Source of the DNA: DATJHM01 sp963777355
GTDB taxonomy: Bacteria; Chloroflexota; Ktedonobacteria; Ktedonobacterales; Ktedonobacteraceae
Assembly: GCA_963777355.1 (NCBI GenBank)
Contig: CAVZQK010000007.1
Location: 48,286-112,285, forward strand
Reading direction: 5' to 3'
Length of the DNA: 64,000 nucleotides
This document shows positions 37,536 through 46,976 of this stretch, in pieces. A program made the position numbers and the translations under genes. Within the stretch, counting starts at the first letter, position 1; the number at the start of each line of letters is the position of its first letter. The notes below the pieces were generated by a model that ran no database searches, had not been told where the DNA came from, and saw nothing but the letters and a program-made list of their open reading frames with translations.

Positions 37536-38177
37536 GTGAAAAAGTACATACTCTTCGATCATGATGGTGTTCTGGTGGATACCGAATTCTGGTATTACAA
37601 AGCTGGAGAACGCGCCCTGGCGGACATTGGTTTGACTTTGGACAAGGATCAATACCTCCGGGACATGAACCAGGGATTGGGCACTTGGGCCCAAGCCAGG
37701 GTGGCAGGTATTGATGAACAGACCATCAGCAGGCAGCGTGAGGTTCGTAATGATTATTATCAGGAATATCTGAGAACAGAAGCCATTGAGATTGAAGGCG
37801 TCGTTGAAACGCTTGCTGAACTGTCAAAATACGTCCGCATGGCCATCGTGACGACTGCAAAACGTGTGGATTTTGAAATTATCCATGAAAAGCGCCAAAT
37901 CAGACAATTCATGGATTTCGTCCTTGTTCGCGAGGACTACAAGCTCACCAAGCCGCACCCGGAACCATACCTGACCGGCTTAAAGCGCCTCGGAGCCACC
38001 AAAGAAGAGACACTGGTTGTAGAGGATTCATCCAGAGGGTTGAACTCAGCCGTGGCGGCCGGTATTGACTGTGTCATTGTCTCTAACGACTTTACAAAAG
38101 CGCATGACTTTTCACAGGCTAGCTATCGAATCGAAACTCTGATTGAATTGAAGGATATCATCCTTAATGTAACCTGA
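37536..38177 (+). CDS. HAD-family hydrolase (beta-phosphoglucomutase-like)
   Basis: 213-residue HAD phosphatase/phosphomutase with a helical cap. Motif I is FDHDGVLVDTE (first Asp nucleophile; the usual second residue D is present in DHDG), motif II is IVTTAK, motif III the Lys in KPHPEPYL, and motif IV VVEDSSRG. The GTG at 37536 is used as start, with GGAAAGG upstream. The His inside DHDG is unusual but occurs in the family. Substrate unknown. Confidence 0.88.
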   Translation: MKKYILFDHDGVLVDTEFWYYKAGERALADIGLTLDKDQYLRDMNQGLGTWAQARVAGIDEQTISRQREVRNDYYQEYLRTEAIEIEGVVETLAELSKYVRMAIVTTAKRVDFEIIHEKRQIRQFMDFVLVREDYKLTKPHPEPYLTGLKRLGATKEETLVVEDSSRGLNSAVAAGIDCVIVSNDFTKAHDFSQASYRIETLIELKDIILNVT

Positions 38178-38179
38178 AG

Positions 38180-38236
38180 GGGGTCAGCGCATCCAAACCT
38201 TAGCGTACAGTTTTCAGATTTGGATGCGCTGACCCC
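38180..38236. repeat. 18-bp perfect inverted repeat
   Basis: GGGGTCAGCGCATCCAAA (38180-38197) and its exact complement (38219-38236) flank 21 bases, directly after the HAD gene. No T run follows, so it is more likely a palindromic repeat or IS-derived element than a simple terminator, although it may also end the HAD transcript. Confidence 0.65.
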
Positions 38237-38299
38237 GACCTGAGACAAGTATGAGAACAGCGGCCAGAATCCTGTCGAGATGTACACGAGTGTGTTGCG

Positions 38300-38781
38300 T
38301 CACCCAAGCTCGCAGATGTAGGACATGGCTGGCTTGCCGTTGAGCGTGAGCGAACCTCCGGCGACGAATCCGTTGTGTTCAAGCACCTTGCGCGAGGCTG
38401 GATTGTCCAGCGTGACCCGCGCGCGCAGCCTGGTGAGTCCATACTCCGTGGCAGCAAGCTCGCGCACCTTGCGCACCGCCGCTGTGGCCAGTCCTTGCCC
38501 TGCGACCTTCTGCGCGATCCGGTATCCCAGTTCCGCCGACCCATCTGCCACTTCAACCAGGTTCACCCGCCCCACCACCTCGCCGTCCTCGGCCACCAGC
38601 AGGTGGAAGTAATCCGCCCCGGTGGCCTGCCGTGCGAGCAGTTGCGCATGCCGCGTGTCGAACTCGGCGAAGAACTCGTCCCCCGATCCGGAATCGACGC
38701 CGCGAAGTAAGCCCGATTCTCCCGCTCGAACACAAGCAAGGCAGGCGCGTGGTCGAGGCGGACCAACTGAAGGTCTGGCAT
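38300..38781 (-). pseudogene. GNAT N-acetyltransferase (RimJ/RimL-like), one frameshift
   Basis: About 160-residue acetyltransferase that transfers acetyl from acetyl-CoA. Seen: the start PDLQLVRLDHAPAL, then GDEFFAEFDTRHAQLL, LVAEDGEVVGRVNLVEV, the CoA-binding KVAGQGLATAAVRKV and NPASRKVLEHNGF. The frame changes in a C5 run at 38680-38684 (one lost base), between the first 37 residues and the rest. The ATG at 38781 is the best start. Higher local GC than neighbouring genes hints at acquisition. Confidence 0.8.
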
Positions 38782-38842
38782 GAGGAGTGGGAGGCGTGGT
38801 GTCGATTCCGACCTGGTTTCCCTGCTCCTCCTTCGATTTCGT

Positions 38843-38863
38843 GTGGGCGGGAAACCCGCCCAC
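38843..38863. repeat. 9-bp palindrome with AAA loop
   Basis: GTGGGCGGG and CCCGCCCAC pair around AAA in the spacer upstream of the GNAT gene. It resembles short extragenic palindromes and has no T run. Confidence 0.45.
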
Positions 38864-39028
38864 GGCCTGCCTACCGAGAAAGGAACATCCACTGACCGCT
38901 GGCGCATCCCGTTCGTCTCGTTCTTCCATGGGTTTCTCCCTTTGCTCTTTGTCGTAATACTCTTGTTGGTAAGTATACTCGAGAGAGAAAAGAGATAAGG
39001 ATTTTTCACAGAAAAATGTTACTAGTTT

Positions 39029-39449
39029 CATACCTTTTTGCCTCTCCTGGTGCCCCAACTCTTCGGCTCGGCCTACAGCATTTTCTTGTTTCGCCAGTTC
39101 TTTATGGGCCTCTCGCGTGAACTGGACGAGGCGGCGCGTGTCGATGGGTGCAGTCATCTGGGCATCTGGTGGCATGTGATCCTGCCGCAGTCCAGGCCAG
39201 TCGTGATCGTTGTAGCTATCTTTACTTTCCTATGGAGTTGGCAGGATGCCTGGGGGCCACTGATCTACCTGAGTAGCGAGTTCTACCCGGACTGTCCCGC
39301 TGGGGCTACTGTACTTTAGCAATGGTTTTACCACCGTGTATCCGCAAGAGATGGCCGCAACAGTCGTTGCTCTGATTGTTCCGGTGATTCTTTACGCCAT
39401 CGGACTGCGCTACATTGATAGCGGCGTAGCTATCGCTGAGGTAAAGTGA
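39029..39449 (+). pseudogene. Sugar ABC permease remnant (MalG-type C-terminus)
   Basis: The C-terminal third of a CUT1 permease: LFGSAYSIFLFRQFFM, the EAA loop ELDEAARVDGCS followed by ILPQSRP, then after a frame change near 39288-39292 TVPLGLLYF and the final SGVAIAEVK before TGA at 39447-39449. The N-terminal two thirds are missing. It differs from the intact permeases at 2742-4624. The tnpB element begins right at its stop codon, so IS activity may have removed the rest of the operon. Confidence 0.78.
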
Positions 39450-39600
39450 AGCACCCCCGCTAAAGCAGGGGGCTTGGACAGTCGCCGAGAGAGGCGGGTT
39501 CCTCACCGGGCGGCTGTGGGACCCTTCCGGCCCCAGCACGCTTTTTCGTTGTTCGTGGTTTCTTTTCTCGTTTGACTACCAAAGGAGTTTCAGGATGCAG
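39446..39600 (-). ncRNA. Probable omega RNA (reRNA) of TnpB
   Basis: In IS200/IS605 elements the guide RNA overlaps the 3' end of tnpB and ends in the right-end hairpin; that hairpin is seen here at 39451-39474. The guide would be the following 16-20 bases in the flanking permease remnant, read on the minus strand from about 39445 downward. The 5' limit is a guess based on usual lengths. Confidence 0.45.
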
Positions 39601-40845
39601 GTATCTCGCCAGGATATTGCGGGCGGCGTTCTCGTCCCGGTCCATCGCGCATCCGCACTGCGGGCAAGAATGCCATCGGACCGTGAGATCTTTGGGGACC
39701 AGGGAGCCGCAGCCGCTACAGGCTTGCGTGGTGTTGCGTGCAGAGACGTTGACGACGGTGCAGCCAGCTTCTTCCGCTTTGCTTGCACACAATCGCGTGA
39801 AGGTTCCCCACGCGGCATCCAGAATACTCTTGTTGAGACCGCCTTTGGCGGCAGCTCCGTTGGGCAGAAACTTCTTGTTTTCCTCGTCCTGCTTGGGCTT
39901 GGGCCTGGCGACCATGTTGGTGATCTGGAGGTCTTCAAAGACGAGGGTGCCATATTCGTTCACCAGGCGGCGCGAGGTCTGATGCAGGAAATCTTGGCGA
40001 CGATGGCGCGTCTTGCGGTACAATGCCGACAGCTCACGCTTGGCCCGGTTGCGCCGATGGCTGCCACGAGCCCTCCGAGCAAGCTGCTTGTGCGCTTGCT
40101 TGATCTGCTCCTCGGTGGCGCGGTAGATGCGCGGATTGTCGATGGTGGCATCGTTGGAGAGCACGGCATAGCTTTTCAGGCCCACATCAATGCCTACCGC
40201 CTCCGTCGAAGGGTGAAAGGCCGTCGTAGGATCAAAGGCGTACTCCACGCTGAAGATGGCGTACCACTGATCTCCCTCGCGCTTGATGGTGCAGGTTTTG
40301 ATTTTGCCCTCGATGGGACGATGGACCACGATCTTGATCTGCCCGATCTTGGAGAGGGCCAGCCGCAGCGTCTTCTTCTCCCACTTCTCCCCTTGCTTCT
40401 TCTTGGGCAAGCCAATGAGGTCATAGCCGCCTTGTGGATAGGTGAAAGAGTGGTAACGGCTATTGGACTTGAAGCGGGGATACCCTGGGTTTTGCCCTTC
40501 ACGCACCCGACGAAAGAAGTTCTGCATGGCCTTGTCGTGCCGCTTGAGCACGTCTTGAAGCACCTGAGAATGGATCTCCTGATATTCTGGTCGCTCTTCC
40601 TTGATATCGGGCAACTGGTCGGCCTGCATCTGATAGGAGACGCTGACACCACACAGGCGGTAGGCCTCACGGCACTCTTCCACGCTTGCGTTGTAGAGTT
40701 CTTTGCAGCGACGCAAGGTCCACTCCAGTTTGCCGATCTGGTTGGATGTGGGGTACAAGCGGAATTTGTACATCTTGTTGCGCAGATGAGGGTCTTTCTT
40801 GGGGCGTGGTTCGCGCTTCTTACGAGGCTTTTTTTCGCGTGCCAT
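39460..40845 (-). CDS. tnpB: TnpB RNA-guided endonuclease of IS200/IS605 type
   Basis: 461-residue TnpB, ancestor-type of Cas12. Seen: N-terminal YKFRLYPTSNQIGKLEWTLR, RuvC Asp in VGIDVGLKSYAVLS, RuvC Glu in TLVFEDLQI, zinc finger CSGCG and CPQCG, and final RuvC Asp in DRDENAARNIL, so the nuclease appears intact. The ATG at 40845 has AAAGGAG upstream; the frame extends to 40995 without a better start. The reRNA (omega RNA) is expected from the 3' end of the gene through the right-end hairpin, with its guide taken from the sequence beyond 39446. Confidence 0.93.
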   Translation of the reverse strand: MAREKKPRKKREPRPKKDPHLRNKMYKFRLYPTSNQIGKLEWTLRRCKELYNASVEECREAYRLCGVSVSYQMQADQLPDIKEERPEYQEIHSQVLQDVLKRHDKAMQNFFRRVREGQNPGYPRFKSNSRYHSFTYPQGGYDLIGLPKKKQGEKWEKKTLRLALSKIGQIKIVVHRPIEGKIKTCTIKREGDQWYAIFSVEYAFDPTTAFHPSTEAVGIDVGLKSYAVLSNDATIDNPRIYRATEEQIKQAHKQLARRARGSHRRNRAKRELSALYRKTRHRRQDFLHQTSRRLVNEYGTLVFEDLQITNMVARPKPKQDEENKKFLPNGAAAKGGLNKSILDAAWGTFTRLCASKAEEAGCTVVNVSARNTTQACSGCGSLVPKDLTVRWHSCPQCGCAMDRDENAARNILARYLHPETPLVVKREKKPRTTKKRAGAGRVPQPPGEEPASLGDCPSPLL

Positions 40846-41108
40846 GTGGGAAGACTCCTTTCTTTGCAAACAAGGTAGACAACAGATGAGAGGGCAAGTA
40901 TAGCGCGGTGTGAGAAGAGAGGCAATAGCCTCTTGGTCCTGTACTACAAGTACTATGGAAGAAAAAGGAGAGTATCCCCCCACCCAATCCGCCAAAACAG
41001 GTAGGCCCTTGTCTCCCCGGCTTCAAAGCGCGGGGTCTTACGGGCCGTTCGATAAACCAGATCTGAACCTTTTTTAGCTGACAAACCGTCACCCGACGTC
41101 AGCAGGGC

Positions 41109-41136
41109 TTGACAAAATTGTAGGTATCGCTATACT
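41109..41136 (+). promoter_or_regulatory. Promoter of thioesterase-TetR operon
   Basis: TTGACA (41109-41114), 16 bases, TATACT (41131-41136): near-consensus sigma-70 promoter. The 26-bp palindrome starts 3 bases after the -10. Confidence 0.8.
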
Positions 41137-41138
41137 TT

Positions 41139-41164
41139 ATTTTGAGACCAATTGGTCTCAAAAT
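41139..41164. promoter_or_regulatory. TetR operator, 26-bp perfect palindrome
   Basis: The sequence with core GAGACCAATTGGTCTC is perfectly self-complementary over 26 bases and covers the start of transcription. A related half-symmetric site (GACCGAACGGTT) follows at about 41180-41191. It is the expected operator of the TetR protein at 41814-42407, giving autoregulation. Confidence 0.85.
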
Positions 41165-41224
41165 TTTGATATAAAAACAGACCGAACGGTTTTATTTGCT
41201 GCTTAAATGAGAAAGGGTGAGGCG

Positions 41225-41761
41225 ATGAGTGAAGCACAAGAGATCCAGGAGCAACAGGTGGGGGAGCGTACACATACGATTACCTGGGAAGATCCACTGA
41301 TCGGCGTGCGTAAGGGAAAGAACATGAGTGGACTAGATTTCTTGAAGGCCATGCAGTCGGGAGAGATACCCGCGCCGCCTATCTCTGTGTTGATGAATAT
41401 GACACCAATAGAGGTGGAGGAAGGACGCGTGGTCTTCAGCGCCAGACCTGCGGAATATCATTATAACCCGATTGGAACGGTACATGGTGGTTTCGCGGCG
41501 ACATTACTGGACTCTGCGCTAGGATGTGCAGTACAAACAATGATACCTATGGGGACGGGGTACACGACTATTGAGCTCAAAGTAAACTACCTGCGGCCCA
41601 TGACGAGCAAGACTGGTACGGTGTATAGTGAGGGGAAGGTAATTTATACTGGAGGGCGTATTGCCACTGCCGAGGCTCGTTTAACTGACGCTCAAGGTAA
41701 GCTCTATGCCCATGCTACGACAACCTGTCTCATCATACGTCCTTCTCAAACGGAGAAATAG
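41225..41761 (+). CDS. PaaI-family thioesterase (hotdog fold)
   Basis: 178-residue acyl-CoA thioesterase. Seen: the hotdog catalytic region HYNPIGTVHGGFAATLLDSA (residues about 78-97), with VHGG typical of the PaaI/4-hydroxybenzoyl-CoA group, and LKVNYLRP. The ATG at 41225 follows AAAGGGTGAGG; the upstream ATG at 41207 is less likely. First gene of an operon with the TetR regulator 52 bases downstream; probably induced by an acyl-CoA or toxic organic compound. Confidence 0.88.
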   Translation: MSEAQEIQEQQVGERTHTITWEDPLIGVRKGKNMSGLDFLKAMQSGEIPAPPISVLMNMTPIEVEEGRVVFSARPAEYHYNPIGTVHGGFAATLLDSALGCAVQTMIPMGTGYTTIELKVNYLRPMTSKTGTVYSEGKVIYTGGRIATAEARLTDAQGKLYAHATTTCLIIRPSQTEK

Positions 41762-41813
41762 TCATAATTGTTCCTCTACCTGGAGGCAAAAGAAAGGAAA
41801 GTAGAGAAGGAAA

Positions 41814-42407
41814 ATGACAAAGGGAACCCAGACACGGGAGTATATCTTACAACGAACGGCTCCACTTTTTAACCAGCGAGGTTATTTCGGGGCCTCGCTC
41901 GCTGACATTATGCAAGAGACCGGCCTGGAGAAAGGGGGTATTTACAACCATTTTGCCAGCAAGGAGCAACTTGCTTTAGAGGCATTCGACTATGCCTTTG
42001 AGCTAGTAAAACAGCGTGTGCGTCAGGCACTTGAGGGAGAAAAGAATGCCGTTGATCGATTACTGGCATATATCTCGGTCTTTCAAGAGATCGCGCAGGA
42101 TTCGCCCATCGCAGGTGGTTGCCCTGTGCTTAACACCGCCATAGAATCCGATGACGCCCACGAACCATTACGCGCGCGTGCTCGTGCAGCAATGAATGAG
42201 TTACGCACAACGATCAGTCGCATCCTCACGAAAGGGATTGAGCGAGGCGAGATATGTGAGGGTATAGATGTGGAAGAGACAACTACGGTATTTATCGCGA
42301 CATTAGAGGGGGCAGTGATGCTGAGCAAGCTCTATAATGATGTGCTCTATATCCAGCAATCGGCTAGATATTTAGCAGAGCTTATTAGAACGAACTTGAG
42401 CAATTGA
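41814..42407 (+). CDS. TetR-family regulator (YxaF/NemR-like)
   Basis: 197-residue repressor. Helix-turn-helix at about 27-48 (SLADIMQETGLEKGGIYNHF). The C-terminal domain has GGCPVLNTAIESDD, typical of the subgroup related to NemR/YxaF that responds to electrophiles, where the Cys may be the sensor. It is co-transcribed with the thioesterase and likely binds the 26-bp palindrome at 41139-41164. Confidence 0.9.
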   Translation: MTKGTQTREYILQRTAPLFNQRGYFGASLADIMQETGLEKGGIYNHFASKEQLALEAFDYAFELVKQRVRQALEGEKNAVDRLLAYISVFQEIAQDSPIAGGCPVLNTAIESDDAHEPLRARARAAMNELRTTISRILTKGIERGEICEGIDVEETTTVFIATLEGAVMLSKLYNDVLYIQQSARYLAELIRTNLSN

Positions 42408-42421
42408 CCCACTGGTAAATG

Positions 42422-44267
42422 CTATGAAACTCGTGCAAGTTTGACCTCGGAAGCTACAACAGTCGTATTCGGTCCAGTGACAAAAAGGCTTATACCACCA
42501 CCTTGAAAAAGTGCATTCGTAGGTATAGGGACCGTCCCACCAAGCACACTCCCATTCACGCTACAGGTAATCTTGCCATTGGCAACCGAGACCAGCAGAG
42601 TATTCTCTTTGCCCAAAGCAGCGATCTGCGAGGAAGTGCCATTCGGACCGAGATTGACCGGTTGGGCCGTTCCCCCGTACTTAAGCAAAGCATATTTGCC
42701 GCTGCTGGTAATTACAAAGGCATAAGCAGTGGTCGTCTGATTATGCGTTTTGAAATAGAAGGTCAGACCATAATAGCGATTTATCTCCCCCTGAGTCTGT
42801 CTGAGACGGGCCGTAAGGGTAAAGTTAGCTGGTAGTGGATTGACATTTTGCGGATAAGGAAAAAAGGTCGCATCGATAGTATCAACACCAAGCGTATAGA
42901 CATTGGGTTGAAGAGAGGTTGAAAGATGGCCACTGGTATCAACACCATTGAGCCAGCCAAGCCTGTTATCAGTAAATTTCTCATCGAAACTGTCGACTTT
43001 ACTGTTTGCCAGTGATGTAAGCGAACCGCCAGAAGGCTGATGTAAAAGGTCAGGAAGTATCTTACTACCGAACAAAGCCAGGGCCAGAATCAAGAGAAGG
43101 GTTGTCACTATCGTCGAGATAGCAAATGGGCTGCGGGCCTTTTTGCGTGCTCCCGGCGTGGCAGCCTGCTCTTTTAGGGGTTTGAACGTTTTTTGGAATA
43201 TTTTTTGTAATATAGGTCACACTATCGGGAGAGGACATAGAGGTTGCAGAGAGCATCGGATCTGCTTGAGATGATAAGGATGGATGAGAATTGTTAGAGA
43301 GCGAGGTTGTGAACGAGGGTTGAGATGATAACGGCAGACCTGCAAAACTCTTTAAAGAAGAAGAGAGTGGGTGGGTCGCGAGATTGAGGGCCTGTTCCAA
43401 TGCCTGCGCCATCTCTTCGGCGGACTGAAAACGTGCGGCAGGAGCTTTCTCCAATGCATGGGCGGTAATTCGTGCCAGAATATCAGGTGCATAAGGGTTG
43501 AGGTCACGAACCGGGCGTGGAGGGGTATTGATATGTTGATAGAGCAGACCAAGCACCGTCGTTGCCTGAAAGAGCGTATACCCTGTCAACATCTGGTAAA
43601 GAACTACGCCCAGAGCATAGACATCGGTACGGGCATCAACTGCTTGACGATTAATCTGTTCGGGGGCCATATATTCTGCCGTGCCAACCATCTGATCCGC
43701 ACTGGTGAGGGCGGGATTGCTGGGTACGGTATCGAATGAGATAGGTGTATAAGAATGAGTTTCTTCAAAGGCATCAAAAAGCTTGGCAATGCCGAAATCT
43801 GACAGCAAGAGATGGTCAGCATCGCTACTAGAGACCAGCATATTCTGAGGCTTCACATCGCGATGCACAATCCCTCGCTGATGGGCATGGTGTAAAGCAC
43901 GAGCCATTTGCAGTGTATACTGGGCAGCCAGGCGTGGATCGAAGGGCTGACCGGGATGTAATCGCTCGCGTAGCGTGCCGCCGGCCACAAATTGCATTGC
44001 CAGGTAAGTCAGCTCATTTTGTTCGCCGAAGTCGTAGACCGTCACGATATTGCGATGCTCAAGACTGGCAATAAGCTGAGCTTCGCGTTCAAAGCGCAGC
44101 CGAAAATCGGTCTGATCGGCAATCTGTGCCGAGATAACTTTGATTGCCACATCGCGGCGCAGGCGATCATGCGATGCTTTGTAGACGCTGGCCATGCCTC
44201 CTTCACCGAGTTTTGACTGAACCAGATAGGCCCCTAACTTGCGCCCGATTAATGGATCTTGAGGCAT
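42422..44267 (-). pseudogene. Membrane Ser/Thr protein kinase (PknB-like), one frameshift
   Basis: About 614 residues. Cytoplasmic kinase domain (residues 12-280): GEGGMASVY loop, VAIKVIS Lys, IVHRDVKPQN catalytic loop, SDFGIAKL and MAPEQ. A Ser/Pro linker follows, then a frame change in a T4-A-G4 run (43173-43181, one extra base), a membrane helix (LLLILALALFG) and an extracellular domain of about 190 residues that looks like a laminin-G/concanavalin-type sandwich. Likely senses an outside ligand and phosphorylates partners such as FHA proteins. It lies next to the Zn-ribbon surface protein gene. Confidence 0.85.
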
Positions 44268-44304
44268 AGTAGTATGATCTCCTGCCGAAAATGTGTAGCT
44301 GGCA

Positions 44305-46708
44305 CTAGCAGCTAAAGGTCACAGTAACAGAGTTATTAGGGCCGGTAAACGTCACCGTATCAGTCGTTCCTGGGCAAGCGGAACGTATGATTCTCACTGT
44401 GATAGTCAATGGCGTTGCAGGCGCGATTGTTCCCGTAGTTGAGCTAAGAAATACTCTTCCTGCCGCCGTTGCCGTCCAGGCCAGAGGGAGTTGCGTATTG
44501 ATGCTAGTGAGCGTCAGGGTACAGGTATAGGTATTAGTGGCAAGAATAGCTATAGCTGGTGGTGAAGTACAATCATTCGTAAGATTGAACGCCGTTTGTG
44601 AGGCTTGAATGGTTGGAGGTGATTGAATAGCAACTGCCTGCACAGTCAGCGTCACCACAACCTGAAATTGGTTTGTGCCATTGGTAAAGGTAACCGTACC
44701 ATTATAGGTACCCGCAGCCAGATTGGCAAGAGTCGTGCTCACAGTGGCTGTTTGTGAAGTATTCGTCGCCAGATTGCCGTTGGTAGGATTGACTGATAGC
44801 CAATTTCCCTGGTCAGTGGTAGAGGTCGTAGCACTCCAGGGGCCGGTAGCGCCACAATTAGTGACTCTCACCGTTTGTGCTGCCGGGTCAGGACCGCCCG
44901 CTGTCCCAGTAAAGGTAAGCTTAGCGGGGCCTCCTCTCAGGCATGTCCCTTGAACCGTAAATGAGACAGTGAGTGTGAGTGGTTGTGTATTGAAAGGGCT
45001 GCTGAACGAGATTGTTGTCGAATAATTCCCTGGTTGAAGCGTACCGGCATTTGCCGTTACCGCAATCTGCTGATTGCCGGGTGTAGAGATCTGGCCCGAA
45101 GATGGACTGACTTGCAGCCAGGTGGCTTGCTGTTGATTCCAGGTTGCAGTCCAGGCGACCAGTGCATTGCCGGTGGCATTGAGCATTGTCTGACCAGTAA
45201 GTGTCTGAGTACTATTTTGAGTAAGTGTACCAAGCGAGAGCGTAGTTGGCGTCAGCGAGGTAAGTTGTGAGTTCACAACAGGCGCAGGTGTCGGTGTAGG
45301 TAGAATAGTTGCGACAGGCGTGGGTGTCGGTGTTGGGACAATCCCAGGCGTAGCTGGTGTTGGTGTAGCGGGCGTGATCGGTGTAGGCGATGCAGTTGAC
45401 GAAGTGGGCGTTGGAGAGGGAGAGGTAGGTATAGGAGTACTTGTTGTCGTCAACGTATCACTTTGGCCGAGAATAGTAAAGGCCACAGTGGCACTGCGGA
45501 GGCCAAAGCTTTCCTGGGCGTGAACCTGATGGCGTCCTGGAAGCCAGCTCGTGTCCACCACAATATCCGCATTAAATATACCATTCGCGCCCGCCTTCAA
45601 TGCGTTGGAGGCAGGCAACGAGGGCGTCAATGCTAGCAAGAGGGTCTGGTTCTGCACCAGCGGTGATTGCTGAACAATCGCAGGCGTCGGAGCAAGAGAG
45701 GCGAAGCGGACAGGGCGAGCATCGTCAATCGTCAACAAGACCGTCGTATTGGCAAAAAAGCCATGCCCTCGCACATGCAGAATATCACCAGAGCTCACCG
45801 ACGCACTCCCATTCAGGATAATTGTAGGTGCGTAAACAGTCACACTCAGGCCAAGCAAACTAAGCAAGATCAACGTAGGTACCAGGAGAATAGCTCCCCA
45901 GAGGGTACAACCCTTTGGTAGACCACCAGGCTTAGGTTGAGGATTCTGGGATGTAGGGAATGGTGGTGGTGTCATACCAAAGCTGCCAGGTCCAGATACT
46001 GGCAAGCCAGGCGGATGAGCTGGTGGAAAAGATGGTGCAGAGGGCGCATCCACAGGAGAAAAGTATTGTTGTGGTGGCGTATATTGTCCGGCGGGCGCGT
46101 TCTGCGCAAAAGTATTGCCCGCGAAGTGATTGATTCGGCGAATGAGCAGGCGGTGAAAATTGTTGTGACTGCATATCCTGAGGAGTGCCGGACAAGAGAG
46201 AAGCGGAGCCGGGATCAGGACTACCCTGAAGCATGGGAGCCTGGCCACTCATATTCTGCATCTCGAAGGCTGCTGCACCTGCTGCTGCCGTACCCGCAGC
46301 CAGAGGGGCTATTCGATTAAAAAACGCCATACGACGGCGTTTCTCCTCCTCATCTTCCGTCTCCTCCAGCGGTTTCGGGTCACCTACGACAGTGGGTATA
46401 TCTTCCACAGGGATGCCAGAAAAGGCAGGAGGGGTATTCTGAGGACTATTTTTTGCGTTGGGTTCAGCTAACGAATCACTACTCTGTCCTGCTGTGCTTA
46501 TACTTGTAGGTTGATCCGAGAATGGAGACTCTGCAATATCAAGGCTAGATGAGAGAAGTGAGGTTTTAAAGTCCTCGCTTCTGGTAGAGAAAGAACTGGA
46601 TGAGGAGGATGAACTAGAGGACTCTTTAGCGTTTCTGATATACCCGCAAGAGCCACAAAAAGTTGCTTCATCTGCTAATTCGCTATGGCAATATTCGCAT
46701 GTGCGCAT
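44305..46708 (-). pseudogene. Zn-ribbon membrane protein with BACON/Ig-like repeats, one frameshift
   Basis: About 800 residues. Order: N-terminal zinc ribbon (CEYC and CGSC, residues 4-22), a Ser-rich acidic linker, a Pro/Gln-rich segment, one membrane helix (AILLVPTLILLSLLGLSV), an IPT-like domain, a Thr/Pro spacer of many TPTPT units, and two or three BACON-like Ig modules (WLQVSPSSGQIS, WLSVNPTNGNLA). The frame changes between 46110 and 46135. The kinase gene starts 37 bases downstream on the same strand, so the cytoplasmic tail may be a kinase substrate. No known function. Confidence 0.75.
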
Positions 46709-46976
46709 TTAAAAAGAGCCTCCAAGCACAACATTACTAATCTATCATGTAGACGAATGAGAAGCAGAGTTTTCGTATTTCTCTTGTGTATATAGTACTT
46801 ATATGAAAGGAGAATCCTTGAGAGGAGGATTCTCTATATACCTTCTAATGGATACCTGTAAAAATTGGTCTGCCAAAACCTTGACACCCGACGATAGATT
46901 ATTTACACTCTACATACGTTAACATTTAACATGGAAACATTTTACGGCACATATTATTAATATGGAAAGGAGATAC

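Larger units (their letters stand above)
39446..41051 (-). mobile_element. IS200/IS605-type element carrying only tnpB (IS1341-like)
   Basis: The element contains one gene, tnpB, flanked by subterminal hairpins typical of the superfamily: right end CACCCCCGC / GCAGGGGGC (39451-39474, overlapping the tnpB stop) and left end CCCCGGCTT / AAGCGCGGGG (41015-41035). No tnpA is present, so transposition would need a partner. On the minus strand TTTAT precedes the inferred left end (41052-41056), fitting the short AT-rich target motif of the group. Exact ends are inferred. Confidence 0.75.

Noticed and set aside
39595..40878. 427-codon plus-strand open frame
   Set aside because: It lies wholly antisense to tnpB, whose protein has all family motifs; the frame has no recognisable domain.
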